NCBI RefSeq assembly: GCF_002210425.1
Contig: NZ_MWQK01000003.1
Span: 248,001 to 312,000 of the forward strand
Reading direction: 5' to 3'
DNA from: Fibrobacter sp. UWB2
GTDB taxonomy: Bacteria > Fibrobacterota > Fibrobacteria > Fibrobacterales > Fibrobacteraceae
DNA: 64,000 nucleotides
This document shows positions 18,997-27,418 of this stretch, in pieces. The notes beneath the pieces are model-generated. The model was not told the origin of the DNA. It saw only the letters and a program-made list of their open reading frames with translations, and did no database searches. A program made the translations under genes and the position numbers. The first letter of the stretch is position 1, and each line of letters opens with the position of its first letter.

Positions 18997-20163
18997 TTAG
19001 AAGAATGCAGGCGGCCAACGCGGGTTCTTCGAGGACATATCGATCTTGTAGAAGTCCTTCTCGAAACGACCGTCATCCATGCCGTACATCTGCATCACGT
19101 GGCGAGCGATCCACTTGCCGAGCTTGAGCACGGTGAGTTTCTTGCGGAGGCGGCCCTGGCAGTCACGGTTCATGATATCCGGGAGCGTGGAGGTCGTGAG
19201 GATTTCGTCGATAGCCGGGCTGTTGAGCTTTTCGCGGGCTTCGGCACTGGTGTGGAAGTGCGTAACACCGAAGCAGACGCGGTTCGGGTTGCCCTTCTTG
19301 ATGTGTTCGCAGCACTGCACGATTGTCGTACCGGTACGGACCATGTCGTCGAACACGATCACGTCCTTGCCTTCGATTTCTTCGATGCTGATGTCGGAGA
19401 GTTCCGGGTTGAAGGTCATGCTGATTTCACGTTCGCCAGTACGGACCTTGTCCATAACGACGCGCTTGCATTCCGGGAGCTGGAGAGCGTCGAACACGGC
19501 GTTCATGAACGGGCGTGCACCCTTGTCCGGGGAGACAATCACGAGATTGTTGCCGTCCTTACCGGTCTGGACAAAGTTGCTGTTCTTGATGTAGTGGGCG
19601 TAAACGTCCGTCGGGATCAAGTTGTGGAAGTTGCCTTCGAAAATTTCGTTGAAGAGGTTCTGCACCTTGATGCTGTGGTTGTGGCAGGTGACAACGGCAT
19701 CGACACCAGCAGTCTTCAAAAGCTGGGCGTAAAGGAGGCTCGTGAATGCCTGGCCGTCGAACTTCTTGAGGTCGATGTCCGGGCGATCCTTTTCGAGTTC
19801 ACCGATGCGGTGCGGGCCGCGGTCCTGGGCGCTGTAGAAGAGGTCCGGTTCAACCAAGACGACCTGTTCTGCACCGTTGTCCTTAGCGGCGCGAGCGAGG
19901 ATGCAGTTACGCATGGCGTAGTCGTTACGGCTACGTTCATGGTTAGAAACAGAGCAAATCAAGACAATCTTGCCTTCCAGGCGCTTGCCGATATGTTCCA
20001 AGTCGTCCATATCCAGCATGTAGCGGGGGCAGAATTCGGAGTTGGCGAAAGTCTTCAGGGAGACCACGTCGGAGATATCTTCACGGAGGCCGATGTACTG
20101 AGCCATGTCGATGGCAAACGGATCATCGGTAAAGTTGCCGGTCACGATAAAACGATCTGACAT
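18997..20163 (-). CDS. prs: Divergent ribose-phosphate pyrophosphokinase (PRPP synthase)
   Basis: 388 residues against ~315 for most bacterial enzymes. The fold of two phosphoribosyltransferase-like halves is recognisable: VIVFDDMVRTGTTI is the PRPP-loop signature, and VIVSPDKGARPFM matches the conserved VVSPDxGG segment. PRPP synthase makes phosphoribosyl pyrophosphate from ribose-5-phosphate and ATP for nucleotide, histidine and tryptophan synthesis. The usual DLHxxQxQGFF element appears only as CHNHSIKVQNLF, and the C-terminus is extended by a tail with RWPPAFF. Function as PRPP synthase is likely but less sure than for a canonical Prs. Confidence 0.75.
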   Translation of the reverse strand: MSDRFIVTGNFTDDPFAIDMAQYIGLREDISDVVSLKTFANSEFCPRYMLDMDDLEHIGKRLEGKIVLICSVSNHERSRNDYAMRNCILARAAKDNGAEQVVLVEPDLFYSAQDRGPHRIGELEKDRPDIDLKKFDGQAFTSLLYAQLLKTAGVDAVVTCHNHSIKVQNLFNEIFEGNFHNLIPTDVYAHYIKNSNFVQTGKDGNNLVIVSPDKGARPFMNAVFDALQLPECKRVVMDKVRTGEREISMTFNPELSDISIEEIEGKDVIVFDDMVRTGTTIVQCCEHIKKGNPNRVCFGVTHFHTSAEAREKLNSPAIDEILTTSTLPDIMNRDCQGRLRKKLTVLKLGKWIARHVMQMYGMDDGRFEKDFYKIDMSSKNPRWPPAFF

Positions 20164-20263
20164 TTTCCTAGCCTTGATTTAAGGGTTGTTTTTTGTGTTA
20201 TTGCCAAATATAGTTAGAATCTATCCACGTTTCAAGTTTTAGGGCAAGAAAATTGCCAAATGC

Positions 20264-20298
20264 AAAAAAGCCCCGGCTTAACGCCGAGGCTCTTTTTT
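20264..20298 (-). terminator. Terminator of the enolase gene
   Basis: On the minus strand GAGCCTCGGC and GCCGGGGCT pair around a TTAA loop, followed by six T. It starts about 27 nt after the enolase stop codon. Confidence 0.85.
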
Positions 20299-20324
20299 AG
20301 ATACTTTGTTCTAAAAGAAGCTAA

Positions 20325-21749
20325 TTACTTAGCCTTGCAGCCCTTCTTGCAAGCAGCCTTCTTAGCCGGGGCCTTAGCAGCCTTGCAGTTCTTGCGCGGG
20401 TCGCCAGCGTAGACAGCAGCCTTGCCGAGTTCTTCTTCGATGCGGAGGAGGCGGTTGTACTTGCAGACGCGGTCCGTACGAGAGAGGGAACCAGTCTTGA
20501 TCTGGCCAGCGGCAGTACCGACGGCGAGGTCAGCAATGAAGGTGTCTTCGGTTTCGCCAGAACGGTGAGAAACGATCGGAGCATAGCCTTCAACCTGAGC
20601 GCGCTTGATAGCAGCGAGGGTTTCAGAAACAGAACCGACCTGGTTCACCTTGATGAGGATAGCGTTAGCGATGCCAGCCTTGATGCCTTCGTCGAAGATG
20701 GTCGGGTTCGTAACGAACAGGTCGTCACCAACGAGGTTGATCTTGCCACCGAGCTTGTCGGTAAGAACCTTCCAACCTGCCCAGTCAGCTTCATCGAGAC
20801 CGTCTTCAATGGAGAAGATGGAGTACTTGTCGATGAGCTTTTCATAGAGCTTGACCATGTCAGCAGACTTGACAGTCTTCTTGGTGCTCTTCTTGAACGT
20901 GTAGGTAACAGCCTTGGAGCCTTCCTTTTCAGTTTCCTTGTCGCAGAATTCGGAAGAAGCAACGTCAAGAGCGATCTTGATGTCCTTGCCGAAAACGTAA
21001 CCAGCGTTTTCAGTAGCGGTCTTCAAAGCAGCGAGAGCCTTTTCGAGGGTCATCACGTCCTTGATTTCGTAACCGAACTTGTTCTTAGCCGGCTTGATAG
21101 CAACGCCAGGAGCAAAGCCACCTTCGTCACCAACCGTCGTATCGAAACCACCCTTCTTGAGGACAGCCTTAAGAGCGTGGAAGATTTCAGTCACCATCTG
21201 GAGACCCTTGGAGAAAGTCTTAGCGCCAACCGGAGCGATCATGAATTCCTGGAAGTCGATCGGAGCGGAAGAGTGAGCACCACCGTTAATCACGTTGCAC
21301 ATCGGGCACGGGAGGGTGAGCTTTTCAGTGCCATGGAGCTTAGCAATGTACTGATAAAGCGGAAGGCCAGCATCCTTAGCAGCAGCAACGCAAACAGCCA
21401 TGGAAACGCCGAGGATAGCGTTTGCACCGAGCGTGTTCTTGAGCATGCGGTTGCCGTCGAGTTCGATCATAGCGTCATCAACTTCAGTCTGCTTGGACGG
21501 ATCCATGCCAACGATCTTCTTAGCGATCTTGGTGTTGACGTTCTTCACGGCAGTGAGAGTGCCCTTGCCGAGATAGGTCTTCTTGTCGCCGTCGCGGAGT
21601 TCGCAAGCTTCGCGTTCACCGGTGGAAGCACCACTCGGAACAGCTGCGTGACCAACGATACCGTTGTCAAGAGTGACATCGACTTCGAGAGACGGATTGC
21701 CACGGGAATCCAAAATCTGACGAGCCCAAACTTTAGCGATTTTAGCCAT
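20325..21749 (-). CDS. eno: Enolase
   Basis: 474 residues; typical enolase is ~430. It converts 2-phosphoglycerate to phosphoenolpyruvate in glycolysis. Signatures are complete: [17 protein letters not shown] at the N-terminus, the metal ligands in VGDEGGFAP-type and SIEDGLDE segments, [15 protein letters not shown], and [18 protein letters not shown]. The last ~25 residues form a tail very rich in Lys and Ala with three cysteines that standard enolases lack. Strong codon bias fits high expression. AGAAGG lies upstream of ATG, and TATATT about 50 nt upstream may be the -10 box. Confidence 0.97.
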   Translation of the reverse strand: MAKIAKVWARQILDSRGNPSLEVDVTLDNGIVGHAAVPSGASTGEREACELRDGDKKTYLGKGTLTAVKNVNTKIAKKIVGMDPSKQTEVDDAMIELDGNRMLKNTLGANAILGVSMAVCVAAAKDAGLPLYQYIAKLHGTEKLTLPCPMCNVINGGAHSSAPIDFQEFMIAPVGAKTFSKGLQMVTEIFHALKAVLKKGGFDTTVGDEGGFAPGVAIKPAKNKFGYEIKDVMTLEKALAALKTATENAGYVFGKDIKIALDVASSEFCDKETEKEGSKAVTYTFKKSTKKTVKSADMVKLYEKLIDKYSIFSIEDGLDEADWAGWKVLTDKLGGKINLVGDDLFVTNPTIFDEGIKAGIANAILIKVNQVGSVSETLAAIKRAQVEGYAPIVSHRSGETEDTFIADLAVGTAAGQIKTGSLSRTDRVCKYNRLLRIEEELGKAAVYAGDPRKNCKAAKAPAKKAACKKGCKAK

Positions 21750-21871
21750 TTTATTAACCTTCTGTTAAAGTGAAAATTTTTTGTGCTTTAAATATAAAAA
21801 AGTGGTTAGTGATTCGTGGTTAGTTGTTAGAAAAAAATGTGAAGAAAAAGTGTGCAAAGAGAGAAACGCCG

Positions 21872-22495
21872 TTAATACGTCTTGTGGCTTCTCACGATAT
21901 CCAACAAAATTTTTTCGATATCCGTCTCGCGATTTTTCTGGTTGACTTCAACCGTGAAATAGTTATTGTTCTTCGTCATGAGTACCGCGTACGCAACGCT
22001 GTACGAGCCATTGGAAGTCACCATCCATCCAAACGCATCGTCATCTTGCCTTTCGAATTTCGTCTCGCTATACTGAATCGGCTTATCAGAATTTTCAGCT
22101 TTAGTCATCGTCTTGTAATGATCGAAAAGTCCCATGAGAATCAACGAATCCGACTGGCCAAAATCTACACCGCTTTCGGTTTCAAGACTTTCGAACAAGC
22201 TCTTAGTCTGACCATCAATCGCCACCTTCACATACGAATCGGCCACACCTTCTGCAAGCTCGACCCGCGTATTTACACCTTCCTTCTTTTGAATTTTAAG
22301 AGGAGTCCATTCAGCAGACGGGAGTTCAAAAGTGAGCGATTCAGGATACGGGACATCCAATTCAATCGCCGGACTCCCCGACCAAAAAGTCTTTGTCTTA
22401 TGAAGAATGATATCGTTATGGTTCTTGGCACAACCGCCAAGGAACAGCAACGAAGCTGAAAATAGAAGTACGATGGATTTCTTTATGGTTTTCAT
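21872..22495 (-). CDS. Lipoprotein, function unknown
   Basis: 207 residues beginning with a signal peptide ending in the lipobox LGGC. The mature part has no recognised domain and appears to be mixed alpha/beta. It starts 29 nt after the end of the GntR-type regulator gene on the same strand, so the two could share a transcript. Confidence 0.6.
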   Translation of the reverse strand: MKTIKKSIVLLFSASLLFLGGCAKNHNDIILHKTKTFWSGSPAIELDVPYPESLTFELPSAEWTPLKIQKKEGVNTRVELAEGVADSYVKVAIDGQTKSLFESLETESGVDFGQSDSLILMGLFDHYKTMTKAENSDKPIQYSETKFERQDDDAFGWMVTSNGSYSVAYAVLMTKNNNYFTVEVNQKNRETDIEKILLDIVRSHKTY

Positions 22496-22524
22496 GATTA
22501 AAAATTCCTTTATAAAAAAATACT

Positions 22525-23841
22525 TTATTTCTCTACAACATGCCCTGATAGCTCACGGAAATCGCCTTTTTTATACAAGGTAATACCCGGCGAAACCAAG
22601 TGAAACACAGACTGTTCAGCAAGCGTTTCCACGTTGAACTCGAAAGAATCCAGGCGGTTGCGGTAGCTATCCGTAGAGTTGTCGAACGAAACCATGTAAG
22701 GCGGGTGCAAAATCTTGCCCTGGTTCGCAAGCGAAATAAGCTCGACACCGACCCTGTCGTTAGAAACAACCCACGCATCCACAGGCGGGATTTTTTTCAC
22801 GAGCGACATTAAAATTTGTCTATAACGGGCATGTGCACGCGGTTCCTGCATAAAGTCATAAGGGCTCGCATGCGAGGCATCAGTCGCTTCGAACACCTCA
22901 AACCCCACATTCTTGAGACCTTTCAAGCGGTCCCTCGACCACATGCTCATGTGGTAAGGCGAAACAAAGGCAATTCGCGTCAAGCCTTTTTTCTTCAAAA
23001 AGCGCCCGACAATGCGCCCCGGAAATTCACCAAAAGCGAGGTTGAAAAACGCAAATCGCTTTTCTTTTTTTAGCGCACGCGGAATGTCGTACAGCGGATG
23101 TTCCCACCACACTGCCACAGGGAAACGCGTTGTCGCAAGTTTTGCAAACAACTTATTGATATCGAATACAAGCATCGTCGAGACAACGGCTCCAAAGCAG
23201 TCTCGGCATTCTTCCAGCTTGATGCGGTTGCCGTTTGCATCCAAAAATGCGCCCTCTTCTTCGTAATAGCCAAGCGCCTTGACATTTAAGTTATTGCGAT
23301 GCGCCTCCACATAGACTTTCTGCATAAACGAAAGTTCACGTTCGCCAAGGCAATTAAAATCCCCGTTAGGGTTACAACGCATAATCAGGAGAATTTCCGT
23401 CGTTTCAGAAGTCACCCGTGCACTAGCAAAATAATATCGCCCTTGCCCCTTGCGTTCTAGAGTCCCTTTCGCACGGAGCTGCTCCAGCGTACGCCGCATT
23501 GTCCCCAAAGTAGTCGCATAAGACAGACACATGTCCTTGATTGATGGAAGCGGATTATCGACCGAAATTTTTCCCGATTTCCAAGCATCCAACAATAAAC
23601 GCTCTACGCGTTCTGTTTCGTACTCGCGTGCAGAGGCCTCGATTTTAGGCTTCGTCCCCCAAAAAAATCCATTGCCATGTTCCGCATAAATTTTCCCTTG
23701 AGAGGCAAGCTTCTTGTATGCACGGAAAACGGTGAACGTCGAAGCCCCCGAAGACGCCGCCACCTCGCGCACGGAAGGGAGCCGATCCCCATCCTTATAG
23801 CCAACAGATTCAATCCACTTGCAAAAATCTTCGACTGTCAT
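22525..23841 (-). CDS. GntR-type regulator with two winged-helix domains and a LacI-like sensor
   Basis: 438 residues from ATG 23841, chosen because GAGGT precedes it; the frame opens further at 23910. Residues ~1-70 form a GntR winged helix (RLPSVREVAASSGASTFTVFRAYKKLASQGKI). Residues ~95-150 look like a second one (LPSIKDMCLSYATTLGTMRRTLEQLRAKGTLERKGQGRYYF). The remaining ~280 residues resemble a periplasmic-binding-protein ligand domain as in LacI/GntR hybrids such as AraR. It is divergent from the GH26 mannanase gene, 126 nt away, so control of that gene by a manno-sugar is a fair guess, not shown. Confidence 0.8.
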   Translation of the reverse strand: MTVEDFCKWIESVGYKDGDRLPSVREVAASSGASTFTVFRAYKKLASQGKIYAEHGNGFFWGTKPKIEASAREYETERVERLLLDAWKSGKISVDNPLPSIKDMCLSYATTLGTMRRTLEQLRAKGTLERKGQGRYYFASARVTSETTEILLIMRCNPNGDFNCLGERELSFMQKVYVEAHRNNLNVKALGYYEEEGAFLDANGNRIKLEECRDCFGAVVSTMLVFDINKLFAKLATTRFPVAVWWEHPLYDIPRALKKEKRFAFFNLAFGEFPGRIVGRFLKKKGLTRIAFVSPYHMSMWSRDRLKGLKNVGFEVFEATDASHASPYDFMQEPRAHARYRQILMSLVKKIPPVDAWVVSNDRVGVELISLANQGKILHPPYMVSFDNSTDSYRNRLDSFEFNVETLAEQSVFHLVSPGITLYKKGDFRELSGHVVEK

Positions 23842-23853
23842 GGTGAACCTCAA

Positions 23854-23878
23854 TATAACACTAGATACACTATAACAC
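23854..23878. promoter_or_regulatory. Candidate operator between regulator and mannanase genes
   Basis: TATAACAC occurs twice as a direct repeat (23854-23861 and 23871-23878), with starts 17 nt apart, just upstream of the regulator start codon. The location suits autoregulation, and a regulator with two DNA-binding domains could use a direct repeat. No experimental support. Confidence 0.3.
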
Positions 23879-23967
23879 GAACATACAAAAATTTCAGCTA
23901 CAGGGAACACCTAGTAACCTAATTTAAGTAAGGAAACAAAATACAATCTTTGAATATCGAGGCTACT

Positions 23968-25116
23968 ATGTTCAAATCACTACTCTTCACATTAGGGATT
24001 TTGCCTATGACCGCTTTAGCATTCCAAGTCGGCGCCTGGGTCGGTGGCCCCGGCCAATACCCGCAGCCCACTCAAGAAAACGTGCAGGCATTCCAGGATT
24101 TGCAGGGCACGCATATCGACCTCATCAGCTATTTTGCGCTCTTCGACATCAACGATTGGAACGCAACCGAAGAGTACGCAAACGTCGCGAAAGACAACGG
24201 CTCCACGCTTGTGGTGACCTGGATGGCAAACGGCTACAACGCGCAAGATTTGGTGGACGGCAAGGCCGATGAATATATCCGCGACTACGCCAAGGGTGTT
24301 AAAGGCTATGGCGAAGAAATCTGGCTCAGGCCGCTCCATGAAGCGAACGGCGACTGGTACGACTGGGGTGTAGGCAAGGCTGGCGCCGGCAACACCGATG
24401 CAAATGTCGCCGAAGCATTCCGCCATATCGTGAAAATTTTCAAAGAAGAAGGCGTAACAAACGTCAAATGGGTCTGGACAACGAACGCTTCGAACTCAGG
24501 AAAGGGTTCCACGCTTACGGGCAACTACCCTGGCGACGAATACGTGGACTACATTTCCATTGACGGCTACAACTGGGGCAAATGCCAAAGCTGGTCTAGC
24601 TGGCAGACGTTCTCGCAGGTGTTCAAGAAGGCATACAACGCACTCGCGAACATCAACAAGCCGCTCTTCATTGCTGAAATTTCCAGCTCCGAACTCGGCG
24701 GTAACAAGGCCGAATGGATTACAGACATGTTCGAGCACTTTGCTACAGACTTCTCCCGCGTATTTGCGGTGATGTGGTTCAGCCAGAGCAAGGAAGATAA
24801 CGAAGGCGACTGGGCGCTCAACACTTCGCAGGCTGCAGTTGATGCATGGAAAGCAGGCATCGCGAAGATGAAGGCCTTGGACAGCAGCACCTCCATCAAA
24901 CCAGCCGGGAGGGCCGCCCGCAGCTCCTTTCGCCAGCAAGACGGCAAGCTCTACATGCAGACCGACAAAGCATTAAAGGCAAGCGTCGTGCAGTTTGACT
25001 ATCAGGGCCGCGTCCTGTGGCAGAGCCAGGTGCAGCACTTTACCGCGGGTGTGCACGCTATCGACGCCCCCAAGGCAAGCACGCGAAGCATTTACAAGTT
25101 ATCCGTGAAGCGCTAA
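23968..25116 (+). CDS. Secreted GH26 beta-mannanase
   Basis: 382 residues from ATG 23968, preceded by GAGG at suitable spacing; a TTG frame opens at 23950. A signal peptide (MFKSLLFTLGILPMTALA) is followed directly by the catalytic domain. The GH26 acid/base is E125 in LRPLHEANGDWYDW, and the nucleophile is E237 in FIAEISSSE, with the usual ~110-residue spacing and NVKWVW between. The enzyme cleaves beta-1,4-mannan in hemicellulose outside the cell. After a short linker (~residue 310) a C-terminal module ends in KLSVKR, like the basic terminal domains of Fibrobacter secreted enzymes. A terminator follows. Confidence 0.93.
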   Translation: MFKSLLFTLGILPMTALAFQVGAWVGGPGQYPQPTQENVQAFQDLQGTHIDLISYFALFDINDWNATEEYANVAKDNGSTLVVTWMANGYNAQDLVDGKADEYIRDYAKGVKGYGEEIWLRPLHEANGDWYDWGVGKAGAGNTDANVAEAFRHIVKIFKEEGVTNVKWVWTTNASNSGKGSTLTGNYPGDEYVDYISIDGYNWGKCQSWSSWQTFSQVFKKAYNALANINKPLFIAEISSSELGGNKAEWITDMFEHFATDFSRVFAVMWFSQSKEDNEGDWALNTSQAAVDAWKAGIAKMKALDSSTSIKPAGRAARSSFRQQDGKLYMQTDKALKASVVQFDYQGRVLWQSQVQHFTAGVHAIDAPKASTRSIYKLSVKR

Positions 25117-25147
25117 ACAAAACTTATTCATAAAACTCCTTGAACAA

Positions 25148-25197
25148 CCCCCATTCTAGTTCCTTCAAAAAGCAACGCTAGAGTGGGGGATTTTTTA
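25148..25197 (+). terminator. Terminator of the mannanase gene
   Basis: CCCCCATTCTAG (25148-25159) pairs with CTAGAGTGGGGG (25178-25189), with one G-T pair, followed by six T. Confidence 0.85.
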
Positions 25198-25213
25198 TTC
25201 CTACTAAGTTTCT

Positions 25214-25245
25214 CCAAACGGAATAGCCATAATCGCCGCTTCATG
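25214..25245 (-). pseudogene. Fragment of the neighbouring lipoprotein gene
   Basis: Bases 25216-25245 match 25878-25907, inside the intact lipoprotein gene, at 29 of 30 positions and in the same orientation. There is no open frame around it, so it appears to be a leftover of a duplicated copy. Confidence 0.6.
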
Positions 25246-25331
25246 GAATCAATCAGAGCCGAGTTTTTGACCGATTGAAACGGCTCTTAGAATTTGTATG
25301 CACGCAAAAGGGAACATCACCAATAATTCTG

Positions 25332-25379
25332 ATTTTCCGCAAAGAAAACGTCAAGAACGTCAAATGGGTCTGGACCAAT
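25332..25379 (+). pseudogene. Fragment of a GH26 gene
   Basis: The plus-strand frame reads IFRKENVKNVKWVWTN, close to IFKEEGVTNVKWVWTTN in the intact mannanase (24437-24487). The DNA block GTCAAATGGGTCTGGAC is identical. The fragment has no catalytic residues, no proper start, and abuts the stop codon of the convergent lipoprotein gene. Confidence 0.6.
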
Positions 25380-25382
25380 ATT

Positions 25383-26378
25383 CTACCATATCCAGCCGTC
25401 TCGAAGCATAACAACTTCCCATTTCCCCGAACGCTTGGACAAGTAGTAAAAGCTTCCATGGCCGTAGCCGTCACTCACATTCAAATTTACCATATCCCGG
25501 CTCTTGTTAAATACCGCACTCACTATGGTCGGAAATGAGTGAAAGAAAAAATCATCATCATGAAAATACTGCATTACGGGAATCTCCCACATCAAAAAAC
25601 GGCGGTCCCCTCGCGCTTTCGTTTTCATAAAATTGTTCAACAACGATTTATATTCCTTGTTTAGAACAAGAACCTGCTGGCCTATCGGAGTTTTTTCCAT
25701 GCAGGCCGATTTCGTTTTTTTCCACTCTTCCCGCTTTATATCGAACGGCTCAATCTTTTGAAAAGACTCCATATCAGCAGCTACAGTATCAACATAACGC
25801 ACCTGCAACTCTTGAACAAAATAGGCGACTTTAAACATACTAGTAGAATCCTTTTTCAAGGCCGACAAAGCATCTTTAAACGGAATACCCATAATCGCCG
25901 CTTCATGATCTTCCTTAGTCTCCCATTTCCACCCAGGCGCAGTCAGTTCTACTTTTTGTGTACGATCTACCTTCCTAAGAAGGGATTCATGCCTTGCTGA
26001 ATCAAGCATAAGCCAATACATATGCTTAAGATGATATTCATAAAAATATTTCGAAACCGCTTCATTGATTTCGCGTAAATCAGCCGCGAGGGAATCATCT
26101 GCCGTGATCGTTCTACAAAGAGAATCCGTAGACCGTTTCCACCTCGCAAGGAAGTGGCTTTTGTAATCGTCCATGGAATCGCGTAGCAGCGTGTCATTCG
26201 TCGCCTGGAACTGCTCATAAAACGCAAACGCACGCGAAAGAACAGTATCCAGAGGCAGAGTCTTCAATTCCTCAAACCGTTTTGCGCTTTTCAAATCATC
26301 TTCATTAGACTCTGAACACCCGCAAAGGAGCGCTACAAACGTCACCGCCAGCAAACAAAAATTTCGTAGAAACTTCAT
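25383..26378 (-). CDS. Lipoprotein, function unknown
   Basis: 331 residues from ATG 26378; an in-frame ATG three codons upstream is also possible. The signal peptide ends in LLCGC, a lipobox. The mature protein is helical and charged in its first ~130 residues, with no recognised domain, and ends in aromatic residues (DGWIW). A short near-identical piece of this gene lies at 25216-25245, showing that the locus was once duplicated or rearranged. Confidence 0.6.
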   Translation of the reverse strand: MKFLRNFCLLAVTFVALLCGCSESNEDDLKSAKRFEELKTLPLDTVLSRAFAFYEQFQATNDTLLRDSMDDYKSHFLARWKRSTDSLCRTITADDSLAADLREINEAVSKYFYEYHLKHMYWLMLDSARHESLLRKVDRTQKVELTAPGWKWETKEDHEAAIMGIPFKDALSALKKDSTSMFKVAYFVQELQVRYVDTVAADMESFQKIEPFDIKREEWKKTKSACMEKTPIGQQVLVLNKEYKSLLNNFMKTKARGDRRFLMWEIPVMQYFHDDDFFFHSFPTIVSAVFNKSRDMVNLNVSDGYGHGSFYYLSKRSGKWEVVMLRDGWIW

Positions 26379-26417
26379 ATACAACATAAATACAAAATTT
26401 AATCCAACAAAAGCAGA

Positions 26418-26445
26418 AAAGGCTCCGCAAAAGCGGAGCCCTTCT
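26418..26445 (-). terminator. Terminator at the end of the rpsL-rpsG operon
   Basis: GGCTCCGC and GCGGAGCC form a perfect 8-bp stem around a 4-nt loop, followed on the minus strand by TTTTCTGCTTTT. It ends the large ribosomal/RNA polymerase cluster. Confidence 0.85.
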
Positions 26446-26473
26446 CTAGGATAATTCTGTGCTTGCGCAAGAA

Positions 26474-26950
26474 TTAGAAACGGAAGTGAGCGAAAGCCTT
26501 GTTGGCTTCGGCCATCTTGTGCGTATCGTTCTTCTTGCGGACTGCGTTGCCTTCGCTGTTCTTAGCGGCAACGAGTTCTGCTGCAAGACGTTCTGCCATG
26601 TTGGCTTCGTTGCGGTTACGAGCTGCATCGAGGAGCCAGCGGAGAGCGAGAGCCTTGGCGCGATCCGGAGCAACTTCCATCGGGACCTGGTAGTTTGCAC
26701 CACCAACGCGACGGGACTTGACTTCGACACGCGGCTTGATGTTTTCAAGGCAGAGTTCGAACTTTTCGAGCGGGGTTTCCTTGCCTTCGACCTTCTTGTC
26801 GAGCATGTCGAGAGCGGTGTAGACGATCTGTTCAGCGATGGTCTTCTTACCCTGCTTGAGCACGACACCGACGAGTTCGGTGACGAGCGTGGAGTGGAAA
26901 CGCGGATCCGGGAGGATGGAGCGATGGAGAGCCTTTCTTCTTCTAGACAT
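26474..26950 (-). CDS. rpsG: 30S ribosomal protein S7
   Basis: 158 residues, full length. It begins MSRRRKALHRSILPDPRF and contains the family core RRVGGANYQVPMEV. S7 nucleates assembly of the 30S head and contacts the exit-site tRNA. It starts 11 nt after rpsL, as in most str operons, but fusA does not follow; a terminator comes next. Confidence 0.98.
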   Translation of the reverse strand: MSRRRKALHRSILPDPRFHSTLVTELVGVVLKQGKKTIAEQIVYTALDMLDKKVEGKETPLEKFELCLENIKPRVEVKSRRVGGANYQVPMEVAPDRAKALALRWLLDAARNRNEANMAERLAAELVAAKNSEGNAVRKKNDTHKMAEANKAFAHFRF

Positions 26951-26961
26951 AGATTACTTCC

Positions 26962-27351
26962 TTACTTCTTGGCCGGAGCGGCACCTTTCTTCTTAACACC
27001 GTACTTGGAGCGGCCGTTCTGACGGCCGTTGACTGCCTGGGTATCGAGCGTACCACGGATGATGTGGTAACGAACACCCGGAACATCCTTAACACGACCA
27101 CCGCGGATGAGCACGATGGAGTGTTCCTGGAGGTTGTGGCCTTCACCCGGGATGTAAGCGGTAACTTCCATCTTGTTGGAAAGGCGCACACGGGCAATCT
27201 TACGAAGAGCGGAGTTCGGCTTCTTCGGGGTGCTGGTGTAAACACGGGTGCAAACGCCGCGCTTCTGGGGGCAGGACTTCAAAGCTACGGAAGCGGTCCT
27301 GTTGCTGATCTGTTCACGTCCGTTGCGGACGAGCTGTTGAATAGTTGGCAC
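26962..27351 (-). CDS. rpsL: 30S ribosomal protein S12
   Basis: 129 residues. S12 lies in the decoding centre and affects accuracy. [10 protein letters not shown] and [14 protein letters not shown] carry the two lysines where streptomycin resistance mutations arise; both are wild type. The start codon is GTG (27349-27351), with AGGAG a few bases upstream. The Lys/Ala-rich C-terminus is slightly extended. Confidence 0.98.
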   Translation of the reverse strand: MPTIQQLVRNGREQISNRTASVALKSCPQKRGVCTRVYTSTPKKPNSALRKIARVRLSNKMEVTAYIPGEGHNLQEHSIVLIRGGRVKDVPGVRYHIIRGTLDTQAVNGRQNGRSKYGVKKKGAAPAKK

Positions 27352-27418
27352 TGTTTAATCTCCTAGATTTTGGAGTGCAAATATAGTTTTATTTCCAAAT
27401 ATTTCAAGTACTTAGCTG

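Noticed and set aside
21800-21830. GTGGTTAGT direct repeats upstream of enolase as a regulator site
   Set aside because: They look like simple low-complexity duplication, with no link to the promoter boxes.
26446-26473. fusA expected after rpsG
   Set aside because: A terminator follows rpsG directly and the next gene is an unrelated lipoprotein, so fusA is not in this operon.
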